Assembly: GCF_024701375.2 (NCBI RefSeq)
Contig: NZ_CP113910.1
Span: 186,001 to 250,000 of the forward strand
Length of the DNA stretch: 64,000 bases
Direction: 5' to 3'
Origin: Streptomyces sp. KMM 9044
GTDB taxonomy: Bacteria; Actinomycetota; Actinomycetes; Streptomycetales; Streptomycetaceae
Within the stretch, counting starts at the first letter, position 1. Each line of letters opens with the position of its first letter. Shown piece by piece: positions 8,616 through 17,733 of the stretch. The position numbers and the translations under genes were made by a program. Below the pieces are notes generated by a model that saw nothing but the letters and a program-made list of their open reading frames with translations, was not told where the DNA came from and did not search any database.

Positions 8616-9161
8616 ATGCGCAGCGCTTCTACGGAACAGTCGAGCAGCGAGCGCCCTGTGCGCCACACGTCCCCGACCGGAATGGCCCGTACGACACCGC
8701 TCACGTCACTGTCCCGCGTGCCGTGGCGCGTCCTCCAGGACTCCACCGGATCGGCGGCGGCCGTTCCCCTGCTGCTCAACGCCATCGCCTGGGGAGACGC
8801 CGACACCGCGCGGTCCGCCCTGGAGGACCTGCGGAAACGGATCTGCCAGTACGGCTTCGTGGTGGAGCAGGCGACGGCCGCCACCGTCCCCTTCCTCTGG
8901 GAGCTGGCGCAACTGCCGCGCGTGACCTGCCGTGCCGAGATCATCCGGCTGCTCAAGGCCATCGCCGACGCCCGGCAGTGGGAGAGCACCGCCGCCGCGT
9001 ATCCCAAGCTGCTCAATCACCGTGAGAACCCGGTCGTCTGGGAGCGGGCTGCCCGGCAGGCCGTGCGCGCCCGGCGGAGCGACCTGCGCCGCCTGATGGA
9101 CGACCAGGACACCACGATCGCCCGTGCCACGACGGAGCTGGCCCACGCGCTGGCCGAATGA
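8616..9161 (+). CDS. Hypothetical helical protein (181 aa)
   Basis: The protein is largely alpha-helical by composition, with HEAT-like paired helices between about residues 30 and 175, for example AAVPLLLNAIAWGDADTAR, ATAATVPFLWELAQLPRV and AARQAVRARRSDLRRLMDDQ. This resembles Streptomyces proteins of unknown function with scaffold-type helical repeats. The ATG at 8616 follows GAAAGG; the longer track frame from 8484 starts in Arg/Pro-rich sequence. No catalytic motif, signal peptide or membrane segment is visible. Confidence 0.65.
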   Translation: MRSASTEQSSSERPVRHTSPTGMARTTPLTSLSRVPWRVLQDSTGSAAAVPLLLNAIAWGDADTARSALEDLRKRICQYGFVVEQATAATVPFLWELAQLPRVTCRAEIIRLLKAIADARQWESTAAAYPKLLNHRENPVVWERAARQAVRARRSDLRRLMDDQDTTIARATTELAHALAE

Positions 9162-9289
9162 GCCCCGCTCGAGCGCCGTTGGGGGACGAGCGCCGGGGGG
9201 CCAGTGGCACGGGGAGCGGGCCGCGCGACCGGTAACGCACCACCGGTCGCGCGGTCCGTGGGGGGCCGGCCGATCCCCGGCCCCCCGCA

Positions 9290-9866
9290 CCGAGGAGTAA
9301 CGCGCTCCGGGCCGCCTCTTCGGCCTGCTTCACGAAGCGGTGCTTCAGGTAAACGGCGACGGGCGAGTCGACCACCCGGACCGCCTCGGGGGTCCGCCGT
9401 TTTGCACCGGACTCCTCGAAGAGCCGCAGTCCCGCTCCGAGGAACGCGGGCACCACGTGCGACGGCAGCCCGTCGATGAGCCCCTTCCCGGGGTACTGCC
9501 GCACTGTGCTCGCCCTGCCCTTGAGGCCCGCGTTCCCGCCCCCGGCAACGAACTTCGCCCGGTCGAGGCGCTGTGGATGCCGTCGGTGACGAAGGTGAAA
9601 GCGGTTCCGCCCTCCTTGGCCGGGATCGGCCGGGGCCGGTGGGTGAGCACGAAGACCGGGGTGTAAAACGGCGGGTCGTCACCCCCGGAACTCCTCGCCC
9701 AGGTCATACGCCGTCCGGCCCATGACCATCGCTCCGGTGGCATCGAACCACTCGCGCACGCTCTCAAAGCCGCGGTTCCCCTCGGCGCCGGCGCCTTCCG
9801 GGTTGTCAGGGCGACACCGGTGCCGGCCACGTGGCCGTGGAGGGAGACGGCCGTTCCTGCGGCCAT
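9290..9866 (-). pseudogene. Decayed dihydrofolate-reductase/RibD-C family gene
   Basis: Fragments of one protein lie in three minus-strand frames. The start (VSLHGHVAGTGVAL) runs from about 9866; the middle WFDATGAMVMGRTAYDLGEE lies near 9700-9755 in another frame; FYTPVFVLTHRPRP and AFTFVTDGIHSA return to the first frame near 9580-9665; GLIDGLPSHVVPAFLGAGLR then continues from about 9490 in a further frame. Together these match the ordered blocks of the RibD C-terminal/DHFR-like reductases common in actinomycetes. At least three indels separate them, so no functional product is expected unless they are sequencing errors. Confidence 0.75.
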
Positions 9867-10047
9867 GGTCACTGTCACGGTGGATTCTCCCGGAGCGGTG
9901 GGAACGTACTGCTTCCACTCCCACCTCGACCGTGAACCAGCGCTTCCGGCATACTCCGGCGGTTCCTCCGCCTGCTGCTCGGTCCCCGGCTCCACGTCCC
10001 CGTCCTGCCGAAAGCGCGCGTTTCCGGGCTGTGGGTAAGCTCGGCAC

Positions 10048-12786
10048 ATGGTCCGACTGATGGGTCGATCTCCGGCCCGGTCGCCCCAGCGGCCCAGCAC
10101 CACGGTCTCCTCCGTACGTCGGCAGCGACAGGACGGCGGTGGCTCGCGGTGGCGCCCACCGAAGTGGCTGCGGTCCTTGCTGAGCGCCCGCAGCGTCGCC
10201 GGACAGGTCTTCATCCTGCACGTCGTGATCGTGCTGCTGCTGGTCGTGTCCGCCGTGTTCGCGCTGGTGCTGCAAGTACGGCACGACAGCACACTGGAGG
10301 CCCGCAACCGCTCCCTCGCCGTGGCTGAGGCCCTGGCCCACTCGCCGGGCATCGTCGAGGCACTCGAGTCCCCCGATCCCACCCTCCTGCTCCAGCCGCG
10401 GGCGGAGGCCATCCGCAAACAGGCCGGGGTCGACTTCGTCGTCGTCATGGACACCGACGGCATCCGCTACACGCATCCGAAGACGGACCGGATCGGCAAG
10501 AAGTTCGTCGGCGCCCTCCAGCCCGCGCTGGCCGGACGGCCGATGACCGAGGAGATCACCGGTACGATCGGCCCGCTGGTCCAGGCCGTGGTGCCGGTGA
10601 ACGACCCCGACGGCGTCGTCGTGGGTCTCGTGTCGGCCGGCATCACGACCGAGAACGTCGGCGGCGTCGCCGAGGAGCAGCTGCCGCTGGTGCTGGCCGC
10701 GGGGGTCGTCGCGCTCGTGCTGGCCACCACCGGCGCGGCGCTGGTCAGCAGGCGTCTGCTGCGGCAGACCCACGGGCTGGGTCCGCACGAGATGACCCGT
10801 ATGTATGAGCATCACGACGCGGTGCTGCACGCGGTACGGGAAGGCGTGGTCATCGTCGACGACGGCACCCTGCTGCTCGCCAACGACGAGGCGCACCGGC
10901 TGCTCGGCCTGCCCGAGGACGCGGAGGGCCGTGACGTGCTCGACCTCTCCCTCGACCCCGGCACCGCCGACCTGCTGTCCTCGGGACGGATCGCCACGGA
11001 CGAGGTGCACCGCGTCGGCGACCGGCTGCTGGCGGTCAACCAGCGGTCCACCGACCGCGTGGGGGGCCCGGCCGGCAGCGTCGCCACGGTCCGCGACTCC
11101 ACCGAGCTGCGCGCCCTGTCCGGCCGGGCCGAGACCGCGCGGGAGCGGCTCGACATGCTCTACGACGCCGGTGTGGGCATCGGGACCAGCCTGGACATGA
11201 CGCGCACGGCCGAGGAGCTGACGGAACTGGCCGTACCGCGGTTCGCGGACTTCGCCACGGTGGACCTGTTCGAGACGGTGCTGGCCGGCGGTGAGCCGGA
11301 CGTGACGGGGTCGGTGCGCCGCACGGCGATGACCGGCATCCGCGAGGGCACCCCGTTGTACCCGGTGGGTACCCAGAACCGGTTCGTCGCATCGTCCCCA
11401 CAGGGCCGCAGCCTGGCCTCCGGCCGGTCGTTCATCGAGCCCCGGCTGGGCGACGCCCCGGGATGGCGGGCGCAGGACACGGAGCGCTCCGGGCAGATCG
11501 TGGCGTACGGGATCCACTCGCTGATCACCGTGCCCCTGCGGGCCGGTTCCCTGGTGCTGGGCGTGGTCAGCTTCTGGCGTTCCGAGAAGCCCGAGCCGTT
11601 CGACGAGGAGGAGAGGGCCCTGGCGGAGGAGCTGGTCGCGCGGGCCGCGGTGTCCATCGACAACGCACGCCGGTACACGCGCGAGCACAGCATGGCGGTG
11701 ACGCTCCAGCGCAGCCTGCTGCCGCGCACCCTGCCCGAGCAGAGCGCGCTGGAGATCGCCTACCGCTATCTGCCCGCGCAGGCCGGGGTGGGCGGCGACT
11801 GGTTCGACGTTCTGCCACTGTCCGGTGCGCGGGTCGCGCTGGTGGTCGGCGACGTCGTCGGGCACGGGCTGCTCGCGGCGGCCACCATGGGCCGGCTGCG
11901 CACGGCGGTGCACAACTTCTCGGCGCTCGACCTGCCGCCCGACGAACTGCTGGGCCTGCTGGACGAGCTGGTCGGCCGCATCGACCAGGACGAGACGGAG
12001 GAGGAGCACAGCGCCCCGGTGACCGGGGCGACCTGCCTGTACGCCGTCTACGACCCGGTCACCCGGCGCTGCACCGTCGCCCGCGCGGGACATCCGCCGC
12101 CCGCGCTGATCCGTCCGGACGGCACCGTGCAGTACGCGGACGTGCCCGCCGGCCCGCCCCTGGGCCTGGGCGGGCTGCCGTTCGAGACGGCCGAACTGGA
12201 GCTGGCGGAGGGCAGCCGGCTGGTCCTGTACACGGACGGTCTCGTCGAGGACCGGGCCCATGACATCGACGTCGGTCTGGAGCTGCTGCGCGAAGCGCTG
12301 TCCCGGGCCGGGGACTCCCCCGAGGACACCTGCCGGGCCGTGCTGCAGGCCCGGCGCCCGGTCAGGGCGCGGGACGACATCGCCCTGCTCGTGGCGCGTA
12401 CGCAGGCGCTCACAGAGGACCGGATCGCCCGGTGGCCGGTGCCGTCCGACCCGGCGGCGGTCGCCGAGATGCGTGCCACGATCGCGCGGAAACTGTCCGA
12501 GTGGGGCCTGGACGAGCTGGTCTTCACCACGGAGCTGATCCTGAGTGAGCTGGTCACCAACGCGATCCGCCACGGCGGCGGCCCCATCGAGGTACGGATG
12601 CTGCGCGACCGCAATCTGATCGTCGAGGTCTTCGACAACAGCAGCACGTCTCCGCATCTGCGGTACGCGACCATGAACGACGAGGGCGGGCGCGGCCTGT
12701 TCCTGGTGGCGCAGATGTCGGAGCGGTGGGGCACCCGCTACCTGCCGGCCGGTAAGATCATCTGGGCCGAGCAGCCCATCCCCTGA
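10048..12786 (+). CDS. Multidomain membrane sensor: sCache-PAS-GAF-SpoIIE phosphatase-HATPase
   Basis: This 912-residue protein has two membrane segments (about 53-77 and 212-233) flanking a periplasmic-type sensor domain of the CitA/DcuS class (motif IRYTHPKTDRIGKKFVG). A PAS-like region (about 255-365) and a GAF domain (about 375-560) follow. A PP2C-type SpoIIE phosphatase domain contains VGGDWFDV near residue 581, VVGDVVGHG and the late metal-site DGLVED. An RsbW-like ATPase domain ends the protein (LSELVTNAIRHGGG, GGRGLFLVAQMSERWG). Such proteins act in partner-switching control of sigma factors. ATG 10048 has no strong ribosome binding site; ATG 10060 is an alternative. The ligand and cognate anti-anti-sigma factor are unknown. 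Confidence 0.9.
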   Translation: MVRLMGRSPARSPQRPSTTVSSVRRQRQDGGGSRWRPPKWLRSLLSARSVAGQVFILHVVIVLLLVVSAVFALVLQVRHDSTLEARNRSLAVAEALAHSPGIVEALESPDPTLLLQPRAEAIRKQAGVDFVVVMDTDGIRYTHPKTDRIGKKFVGALQPALAGRPMTEEITGTIGPLVQAVVPVNDPDGVVVGLVSAGITTENVGGVAEEQLPLVLAAGVVALVLATTGAALVSRRLLRQTHGLGPHEMTRMYEHHDAVLHAVREGVVIVDDGTLLLANDEAHRLLGLPEDAEGRDVLDLSLDPGTADLLSSGRIATDEVHRVGDRLLAVNQRSTDRVGGPAGSVATVRDSTELRALSGRAETARERLDMLYDAGVGIGTSLDMTRTAEELTELAVPRFADFATVDLFETVLAGGEPDVTGSVRRTAMTGIREGTPLYPVGTQNRFVASSPQGRSLASGRSFIEPRLGDAPGWRAQDTERSGQIVAYGIHSLITVPLRAGSLVLGVVSFWRSEKPEPFDEEERALAEELVARAAVSIDNARRYTREHSMAVTLQRSLLPRTLPEQSALEIAYRYLPAQAGVGGDWFDVLPLSGARVALVVGDVVGHGLLAAATMGRLRTAVHNFSALDLPPDELLGLLDELVGRIDQDETEEEHSAPVTGATCLYAVYDPVTRRCTVARAGHPPPALIRPDGTVQYADVPAGPPLGLGGLPFETAELELAEGSRLVLYTDGLVEDRAHDIDVGLELLREALSRAGDSPEDTCRAVLQARRPVRARDDIALLVARTQALTEDRIARWPVPSDPAAVAEMRATIARKLSEWGLDELVFTTELILSELVTNAIRHGGGPIEVRMLRDRNLIVEVFDNSSTSPHLRYATMNDEGGRGLFLVAQMSERWGTRYLPAGKIIWAEQPIP

Positions 12787-12862
12787 TCCGCGGAGGGCCG
12801 CCCGGAGATCCACAAGGGCAGTCATAAGGTCCGCTTATGAGCCCATAGACCGGACCCGCGTA

Positions 12863-12881
12863 CCAGGTTAGGCATGCCTTA
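12863..12881 (+). promoter_or_regulatory. Iron box (DmdR1/IdeR-type operator) upstream of fprA
   Basis: The 19-bp site CCAGGTTAGGCATGCCTTA matches about 14 positions of the DtxR/IdeR consensus TTAGGTTAGGCTAACCTAA and has a palindromic AGGCATGCCT core. A further TTTAGG follows. It lies about 50-70 bp before the fprA start, suitable for iron-dependent repression. Binding is inferred from sequence match and target identity. Confidence 0.65.
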
Positions 12882-12931
12882 GTTTAGGATTTCCGGCGAG
12901 GCTCTTGTCACCGCTCGAAGGGAACCTGACC

Positions 12932-14299
12932 ATGCCCCGCCCCCTGCGGGTAGCCGTCGTGGGATCCGGCCCCGCCGGGATCTACGCCGCCGACGCCCTG
13001 CTCAAGTCCGACGTCTCCGCCGATCCGGGTGTCTCGATCGACATCTTCGAGCGCATGCCGGCACCGTTCGGTCTGATCCGTTACGGCGTCGCTCCCGACC
13101 ACCCGCGGATCAAGGGCATCATCACGGCCCTGCACCAGGTGCTCGACAAGCCGCAGATCAGACTGTTCGGCAACGTGGACTACGGCACCGACATTCACCT
13201 CGACGATCTGCGCGCGTTCTACGACGGTGTGGTCTTCGCCACCGGCGCGACCGCCGACCGGGCCATGCCCTCCCTCCCGGGCATCGGCCTCCACGGCTCG
13301 TACGGTGCCGCAGACTTCGTCTCCTGGTACGACGGACACCCCGACGTGCCGCGCACCTGGCCGCTGGACGCGGAGAAGGTCGCCGTACTCGGCGTCGGCA
13401 ATGTCGCCCTGGACGTCGCGCGCATCCTCGCCAAGACGGCGGAGGAACTGCTGCCGACGGAGATCCCGCCGAACGTCCACGAGGGACTGCAGGCCAACAA
13501 GGCGCGGGAGATCCACGTCTTCGGCCGCCGTGGCCCCGCGCAGGCGAAGTTCAGCCCGATGGAGCTGCGCGAGCTGGACCACTCCCCCAGCATCGAGGTC
13601 GTCGTCGACCCCGAGGACATCGACTACGACGAGGGGTCGATCACCACCCGGCGGGGCAACAAGCAGGCCGACATGGTCGCGAAGACGCTGGAGAAGTGGG
13701 CGATCCGTGATGTCGGCGACCGCCCTCACAAACTGTTCCTGCACTTCTTCGAGTCGCCGTCGGAGATCCTTGGCGAGGACGGCAAGGTGACCGGCCTGCG
13801 CACCGAGCGCACCGAGCTCGACGGCACCGGCAACGTCAAGGGCACCGGTGAGTTCAAGGACTGGGACGTCACTGCTGTCTACCGCGCGGTGGGCTATCTG
13901 TCCGACAAACTCCCCAAGCTGCCCTGGGACATCGACTCCGGCACCGTTCCGGACAAGGGCGGCCGGGTCATCCAGGAGAACGGCGAGCACCTGGCGTCGA
14001 CGTACGTCACCGGCTGGATCCGGCGCGGCCCCATCGGCCTGATCGGTCACACCAAGGGCGACGCCAACGAGACGGTCTCGAACCTGCTGGACGACTTCGC
14101 GAACGGGCGGCTGCAGACGCCCGCGACGCCCGAGCCCGAGGCCGTGGACGCGTTCCTCGCCGAGCACTCCGTCCGCTACACCACCTGGGACGGCTGGTAC
14201 AGGCTGGACGCCGCGGAGAAGGCACTGGGCGAGCCGCAGGGGCGCGAGCGCGTGAAGTTCGTCGAGCGCGAGGACATGCTGCGGGAGAGCGGCGCGTGA
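12932..14299 (+). CDS. fprA: Ferredoxin/adrenodoxin-type NADP+ reductase FprA
   Basis: The 455-residue flavoprotein transfers electrons between NADPH and ferredoxins, supplying cytochromes P450 and iron metabolism. The FAD site VVGSGPAGIYAADAL is at residues 8-22, IRYGVAPDHPRIK follows, and the NADP-binding AVLGVGNVALDVARIL lies near 152-167. The GWIRRGPIGLIGHTKGDANET block near the C-terminus is diagnostic of the adrenodoxin-reductase/FprA family. ATG 12932 follows GAAGGGAACC; a start at 12905 is possible but has no ribosome binding site. An iron box upstream suggests derepression in low iron. A strong hairpin terminates the transcript. Confidence 0.95.
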   Translation: MPRPLRVAVVGSGPAGIYAADALLKSDVSADPGVSIDIFERMPAPFGLIRYGVAPDHPRIKGIITALHQVLDKPQIRLFGNVDYGTDIHLDDLRAFYDGVVFATGATADRAMPSLPGIGLHGSYGAADFVSWYDGHPDVPRTWPLDAEKVAVLGVGNVALDVARILAKTAEELLPTEIPPNVHEGLQANKAREIHVFGRRGPAQAKFSPMELRELDHSPSIEVVVDPEDIDYDEGSITTRRGNKQADMVAKTLEKWAIRDVGDRPHKLFLHFFESPSEILGEDGKVTGLRTERTELDGTGNVKGTGEFKDWDVTAVYRAVGYLSDKLPKLPWDIDSGTVPDKGGRVIQENGEHLASTYVTGWIRRGPIGLIGHTKGDANETVSNLLDDFANGRLQTPATPEPEAVDAFLAEHSVRYTTWDGWYRLDAAEKALGEPQGRERVKFVEREDMLRESGA

Positions 14300-14320
14300 C
14301 CTGATCCCGGTCGTGACGGC

Positions 14321-14378
14321 GCGCACGACGGAGCGCCCGCCCGGTCCTGACGGACCGGGCGGGCGCTCCGTCGTGCGC
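14321..14378 (+). terminator. Strong hairpin after fprA
   Basis: A near-perfect 26-bp stem (GCGCACGACGGAGCGCCCGC pairing with its complement ending at 14378) has a short TGA-type loop. It starts 22 bp after the fprA stop codon. As usual in Streptomyces there is no long U tract. Confidence 0.8.
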
Positions 14379-14526
14379 GGGGAGGGCTCGGCCGGGCCCA
14401 TGGGGCGGCCCCACCGAGGCTGCGAGACCCGCTCGGTGGAGGCGGGATCAGAATTGCGCACCATCCGACCCTTCACCGAATCACCACACGATCCTCACGC
14501 AAGGGCCATGCAGGGGGGATGAGTTC

Positions 14527-15036
<510 letters not shown>

Positions 15037-15068
15037 CCTTCACCTGATGGCCTGTTGCCGCCGGACCG

Positions 15069-17438
15069 TCAGTCCGTGAGGGGCAGGTGGCCCGTCTCCC
15101 CCGGCTGGAGGCGGGCCGTACGGTCCGGGAGACGCACGTCCACGGGCCCGGGCCCGGACGAGGGTACGGCGATCTCCACACGCCCGCGTTCCAGCCGCAG
15201 CCGGACGCCCCAATGGCCGTGGTAGCGCAGGGTGAAGCCGTAGGAGGACAGCTCCGGCAGGGGCACGGGGTCCAGCCGCAGGTCGCCGTTGCGCGTCTCC
15301 AGACCGGGCAGTCCGCGCTGGACCAGGTCGAGGGTGCCTGCCATGGCACCGAGATGGATGCCCTCGCCGGTGGTGCCGCCCTGGATGTCGGCGATGTCCC
15401 CGCGCAGGGCCTCCTGGCAGAAGGTCCAGGCCTCGGCGCGCCGGTCCCGGGCAAGCACCCATCCGTGGACGAGACCGCTCAGGGTGGACCCGTGACTGGT
15501 GCGGTGCAGGTAGTGGTCCACCGTGAGGCGCCAGGTCGCCTCGTCCATCCCGTACCCCAGCCGGCGGAAGAGGCCTCGCAGTTCGGCCGGGGAGAACAGA
15601 TACCCGAGCATCAGGACGTCCGCCTGTTTCGAGGCCCGGTAGCGGTTGACGGTGTCGCCCTCGGCCTCCAGGATCCGGTCCAGTCGCCGGATGTCCTCGT
15701 AACGCCGCCGGTAGTCCCGCCAGTCGAGTTCGGCGAGCTTTCCGTACCCCTCGAACTGGCTGACGACACCGTCGTGGAAGGGCACGTGCAGAGCTCGGGA
15801 GACCTCCTCCCACCTCTCTAGTTCGCTCCGTTCGAGGCCCGTGTGTTCGTCGAGTTCCCGTCGGCGCGGCTCGGGCAGGTTGCGCAGCACGTCCAGGGTG
15901 TGGGCGAGCACCCAGGCCGCGGTGACGTTCGTGTAGGCGTTGTCGTCGACTCCGGGCCCGGAGGCGTCGGGGTAGGCGTCGTGGTACTCGTCGGGACCCA
16001 TCACCCCCTTGATGCGGTAGCGGCCCAGGAGCGGGTCGTAGACGGCGGCGTCCGACCAGAAGCGGGAGATCTGCAGCAGCAGTTCGGCGCCCTTGGTGTG
16101 CAGGAACTCGGTGTCGCAGGTGGCCTCGCAGTACTGCCACACGTTGTACGCGATCGCCGATCCCACATGGTGCTGGAGGCGGGAGTGATCGGGCACCCAG
16201 TGACCCGACCGCGGGTTGAGGTGGACCTGTTGGGCCTCCTCCCGGCCGTCGCTGCCGCTCTGCCAGGGGTACATGGCCCCTCGCCGTCCGGCGTCCCGGG
16301 CTGCGGTGCAGGACCGGTCGAGACGTCGGTGGCGGTAGAGCAGCAGGGCCCGGGAGACCTCGGGGAAGTGCAGGTTGAGGTAGGGCAGCACGAACAGCTC
16401 GTCCCAGAAGACGTGTCCGCGGTACGCCTCTCCGTGCAGGCCCCGGGCCGGTACGCCGACGTCCAGGTCGGCGGTGTGCGGGGAGAGGGTCTGCAGCACG
16501 TGGAAGAGGTGCAGGCGCAGGATGGTGCCGGCCTCCCCCGGCACGTCCAGCTCGCCCCGGCGCCACAGCCGGCCCCAGGCCGTCCGGTGGGACTCCACCA
16601 GCTCCGCGAAGCCGGCGACGCGGCCCACCCGGTCGATGGCAGCGTGCAGGGGGTCGCTGATCGCCGGGTCACGTGAGGTGTACAGCGCGACGATCTTGTC
16701 CACGGTCTCCGTACGGCCCGCGGTCAGGTGCAGCCACGTCAGCTGGACGGCCCGCGGGTTCTCCTTGTGGAGAGTGACGGGCGCCTCGGAGAGCAGCCGG
16801 GACGCCTGCGCGATCCGGAGGTCGGAGGTGCGGGTACGGCAGCGCAGCCACACGGTGTCCGGTGTCGTGCTGCCGCTGTGCACACGGGTCAGGTGACGGC
16901 CGTCCAGGTCCCGGTAGCGGGCCACCCCGGCGTTGGTGACGCCGCCGTCGAGGGCCGCCTCGACCTCGAGTGGGCCGGAGTGCCGCTCGGGCGTGAACTC
17001 GGTGCGCAGCGCGGCCAGATGAGGGTCGGCCATGTGCACCAGGCGTTCCTGGCGCACCCTCAGTACCCGGCCCTCCCCCAGGTCGTACCGGGTCAGGCGC
17101 TCCAGCAGCCCCGCGGAGAGCAGGAGGATCTCACGGTGGTCGAGCACGGTCGTCGTGTCGGGGGTGAGCCACGGCCCCCCGGGCAGCCGGAACCGCAGGG
17201 ACAGCCAGTTGGGCAGGTTGACCAGGTCCTCGTTCTCGATGCGCCGTCCGGCCACCTCGGAGGTGAGCCGGTCGTAGCAGCCGGCCGCGTACGTTCCCGG
17301 GTAGTGCACGTCGTCGCCGGCGCATTCCGGCAGCGCACCCCGGGTGGCGAAGAAGCCGTTGCCGAGCGTGCACAGCGACTCCCGCAGGCGTACCTCAGCG
17401 GGGTCGTATCCCTCGTACTCCCAGGTCCAGCCGACCAC
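15069..17438 (-). CDS. Glycoside hydrolase family 65 protein (disaccharide phosphorylase type)
   Basis: This 789-residue protein belongs to GH65, which includes maltose, trehalose, kojibiose and nigerose phosphorylases. The N-terminal beta-sandwich begins with GWTWEYEGYDPAEV and SLCTLGNGFFATRGA. The catalytic (alpha/alpha)6 barrel includes GHVFWDELFVLPYLNL, and the general acid is Glu484 in KGVMGPDEYHD. Phosphate-site motifs NRYRASKQADVLML and RTSHGSTLS follow. GTG 17438 is selected because GGAAGGAG lies 6 bases upstream; the open frame to 17540 lacks that support. Phosphorylase rather than hydrolase activity is inferred from the family. A beta-phosphoglucomutase-like HAD, the usual neighbour, lies 21 kb away. 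Confidence 0.9.
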   Translation of the reverse strand: MVGWTWEYEGYDPAEVRLRESLCTLGNGFFATRGALPECAGDDVHYPGTYAAGCYDRLTSEVAGRRIENEDLVNLPNWLSLRFRLPGGPWLTPDTTTVLDHREILLLSAGLLERLTRYDLGEGRVLRVRQERLVHMADPHLAALRTEFTPERHSGPLEVEAALDGGVTNAGVARYRDLDGRHLTRVHSGSTTPDTVWLRCRTRTSDLRIAQASRLLSEAPVTLHKENPRAVQLTWLHLTAGRTETVDKIVALYTSRDPAISDPLHAAIDRVGRVAGFAELVESHRTAWGRLWRRGELDVPGEAGTILRLHLFHVLQTLSPHTADLDVGVPARGLHGEAYRGHVFWDELFVLPYLNLHFPEVSRALLLYRHRRLDRSCTAARDAGRRGAMYPWQSGSDGREEAQQVHLNPRSGHWVPDHSRLQHHVGSAIAYNVWQYCEATCDTEFLHTKGAELLLQISRFWSDAAVYDPLLGRYRIKGVMGPDEYHDAYPDASGPGVDDNAYTNVTAAWVLAHTLDVLRNLPEPRRRELDEHTGLERSELERWEEVSRALHVPFHDGVVSQFEGYGKLAELDWRDYRRRYEDIRRLDRILEAEGDTVNRYRASKQADVLMLGYLFSPAELRGLFRRLGYGMDEATWRLTVDHYLHRTSHGSTLSGLVHGWVLARDRRAEAWTFCQEALRGDIADIQGGTTGEGIHLGAMAGTLDLVQRGLPGLETRNGDLRLDPVPLPELSSYGFTLRYHGHWGVRLRLERGRVEIAVPSSGPGPVDVRLPDRTARLQPGETGHLPLTD

Positions 17439-17733
17439 GTCGACTCCTTCCCCCACCAGGCCCAGCGGGCTCCGGTGGTTGCGCACGGGGTACCCGCGCG
17501 GGACAGGAACACACACCGGCCGAACCCGCCTACGGACCACCGGCGCAAAGCGCGTACGGGGCGGCTAGCTCCGTCCTCCGCAGGTCACCCGTTCGGGAAG
17601 ATCAACTGATCACAGCTGGTCAGCCACCGATCAGCGCAGCGGTCCGCGGTGCAGAACCCGCCGAAGCACGACCGCTTCGGGACCGTGATCAAGCCCGGAG
17701 ACTGTGCAGAGGAGTGACCCGCGGAGGACGCAT

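Noticed and set aside
9679..12825. A 1048-residue minus-strand open frame
   Set aside because: It is a shadow of the 912-residue sensor phosphatase on the other strand; its composition is Arg/Gly/Gln-rich and only its last ~35 residues match anything (the DHFR-like fragment).
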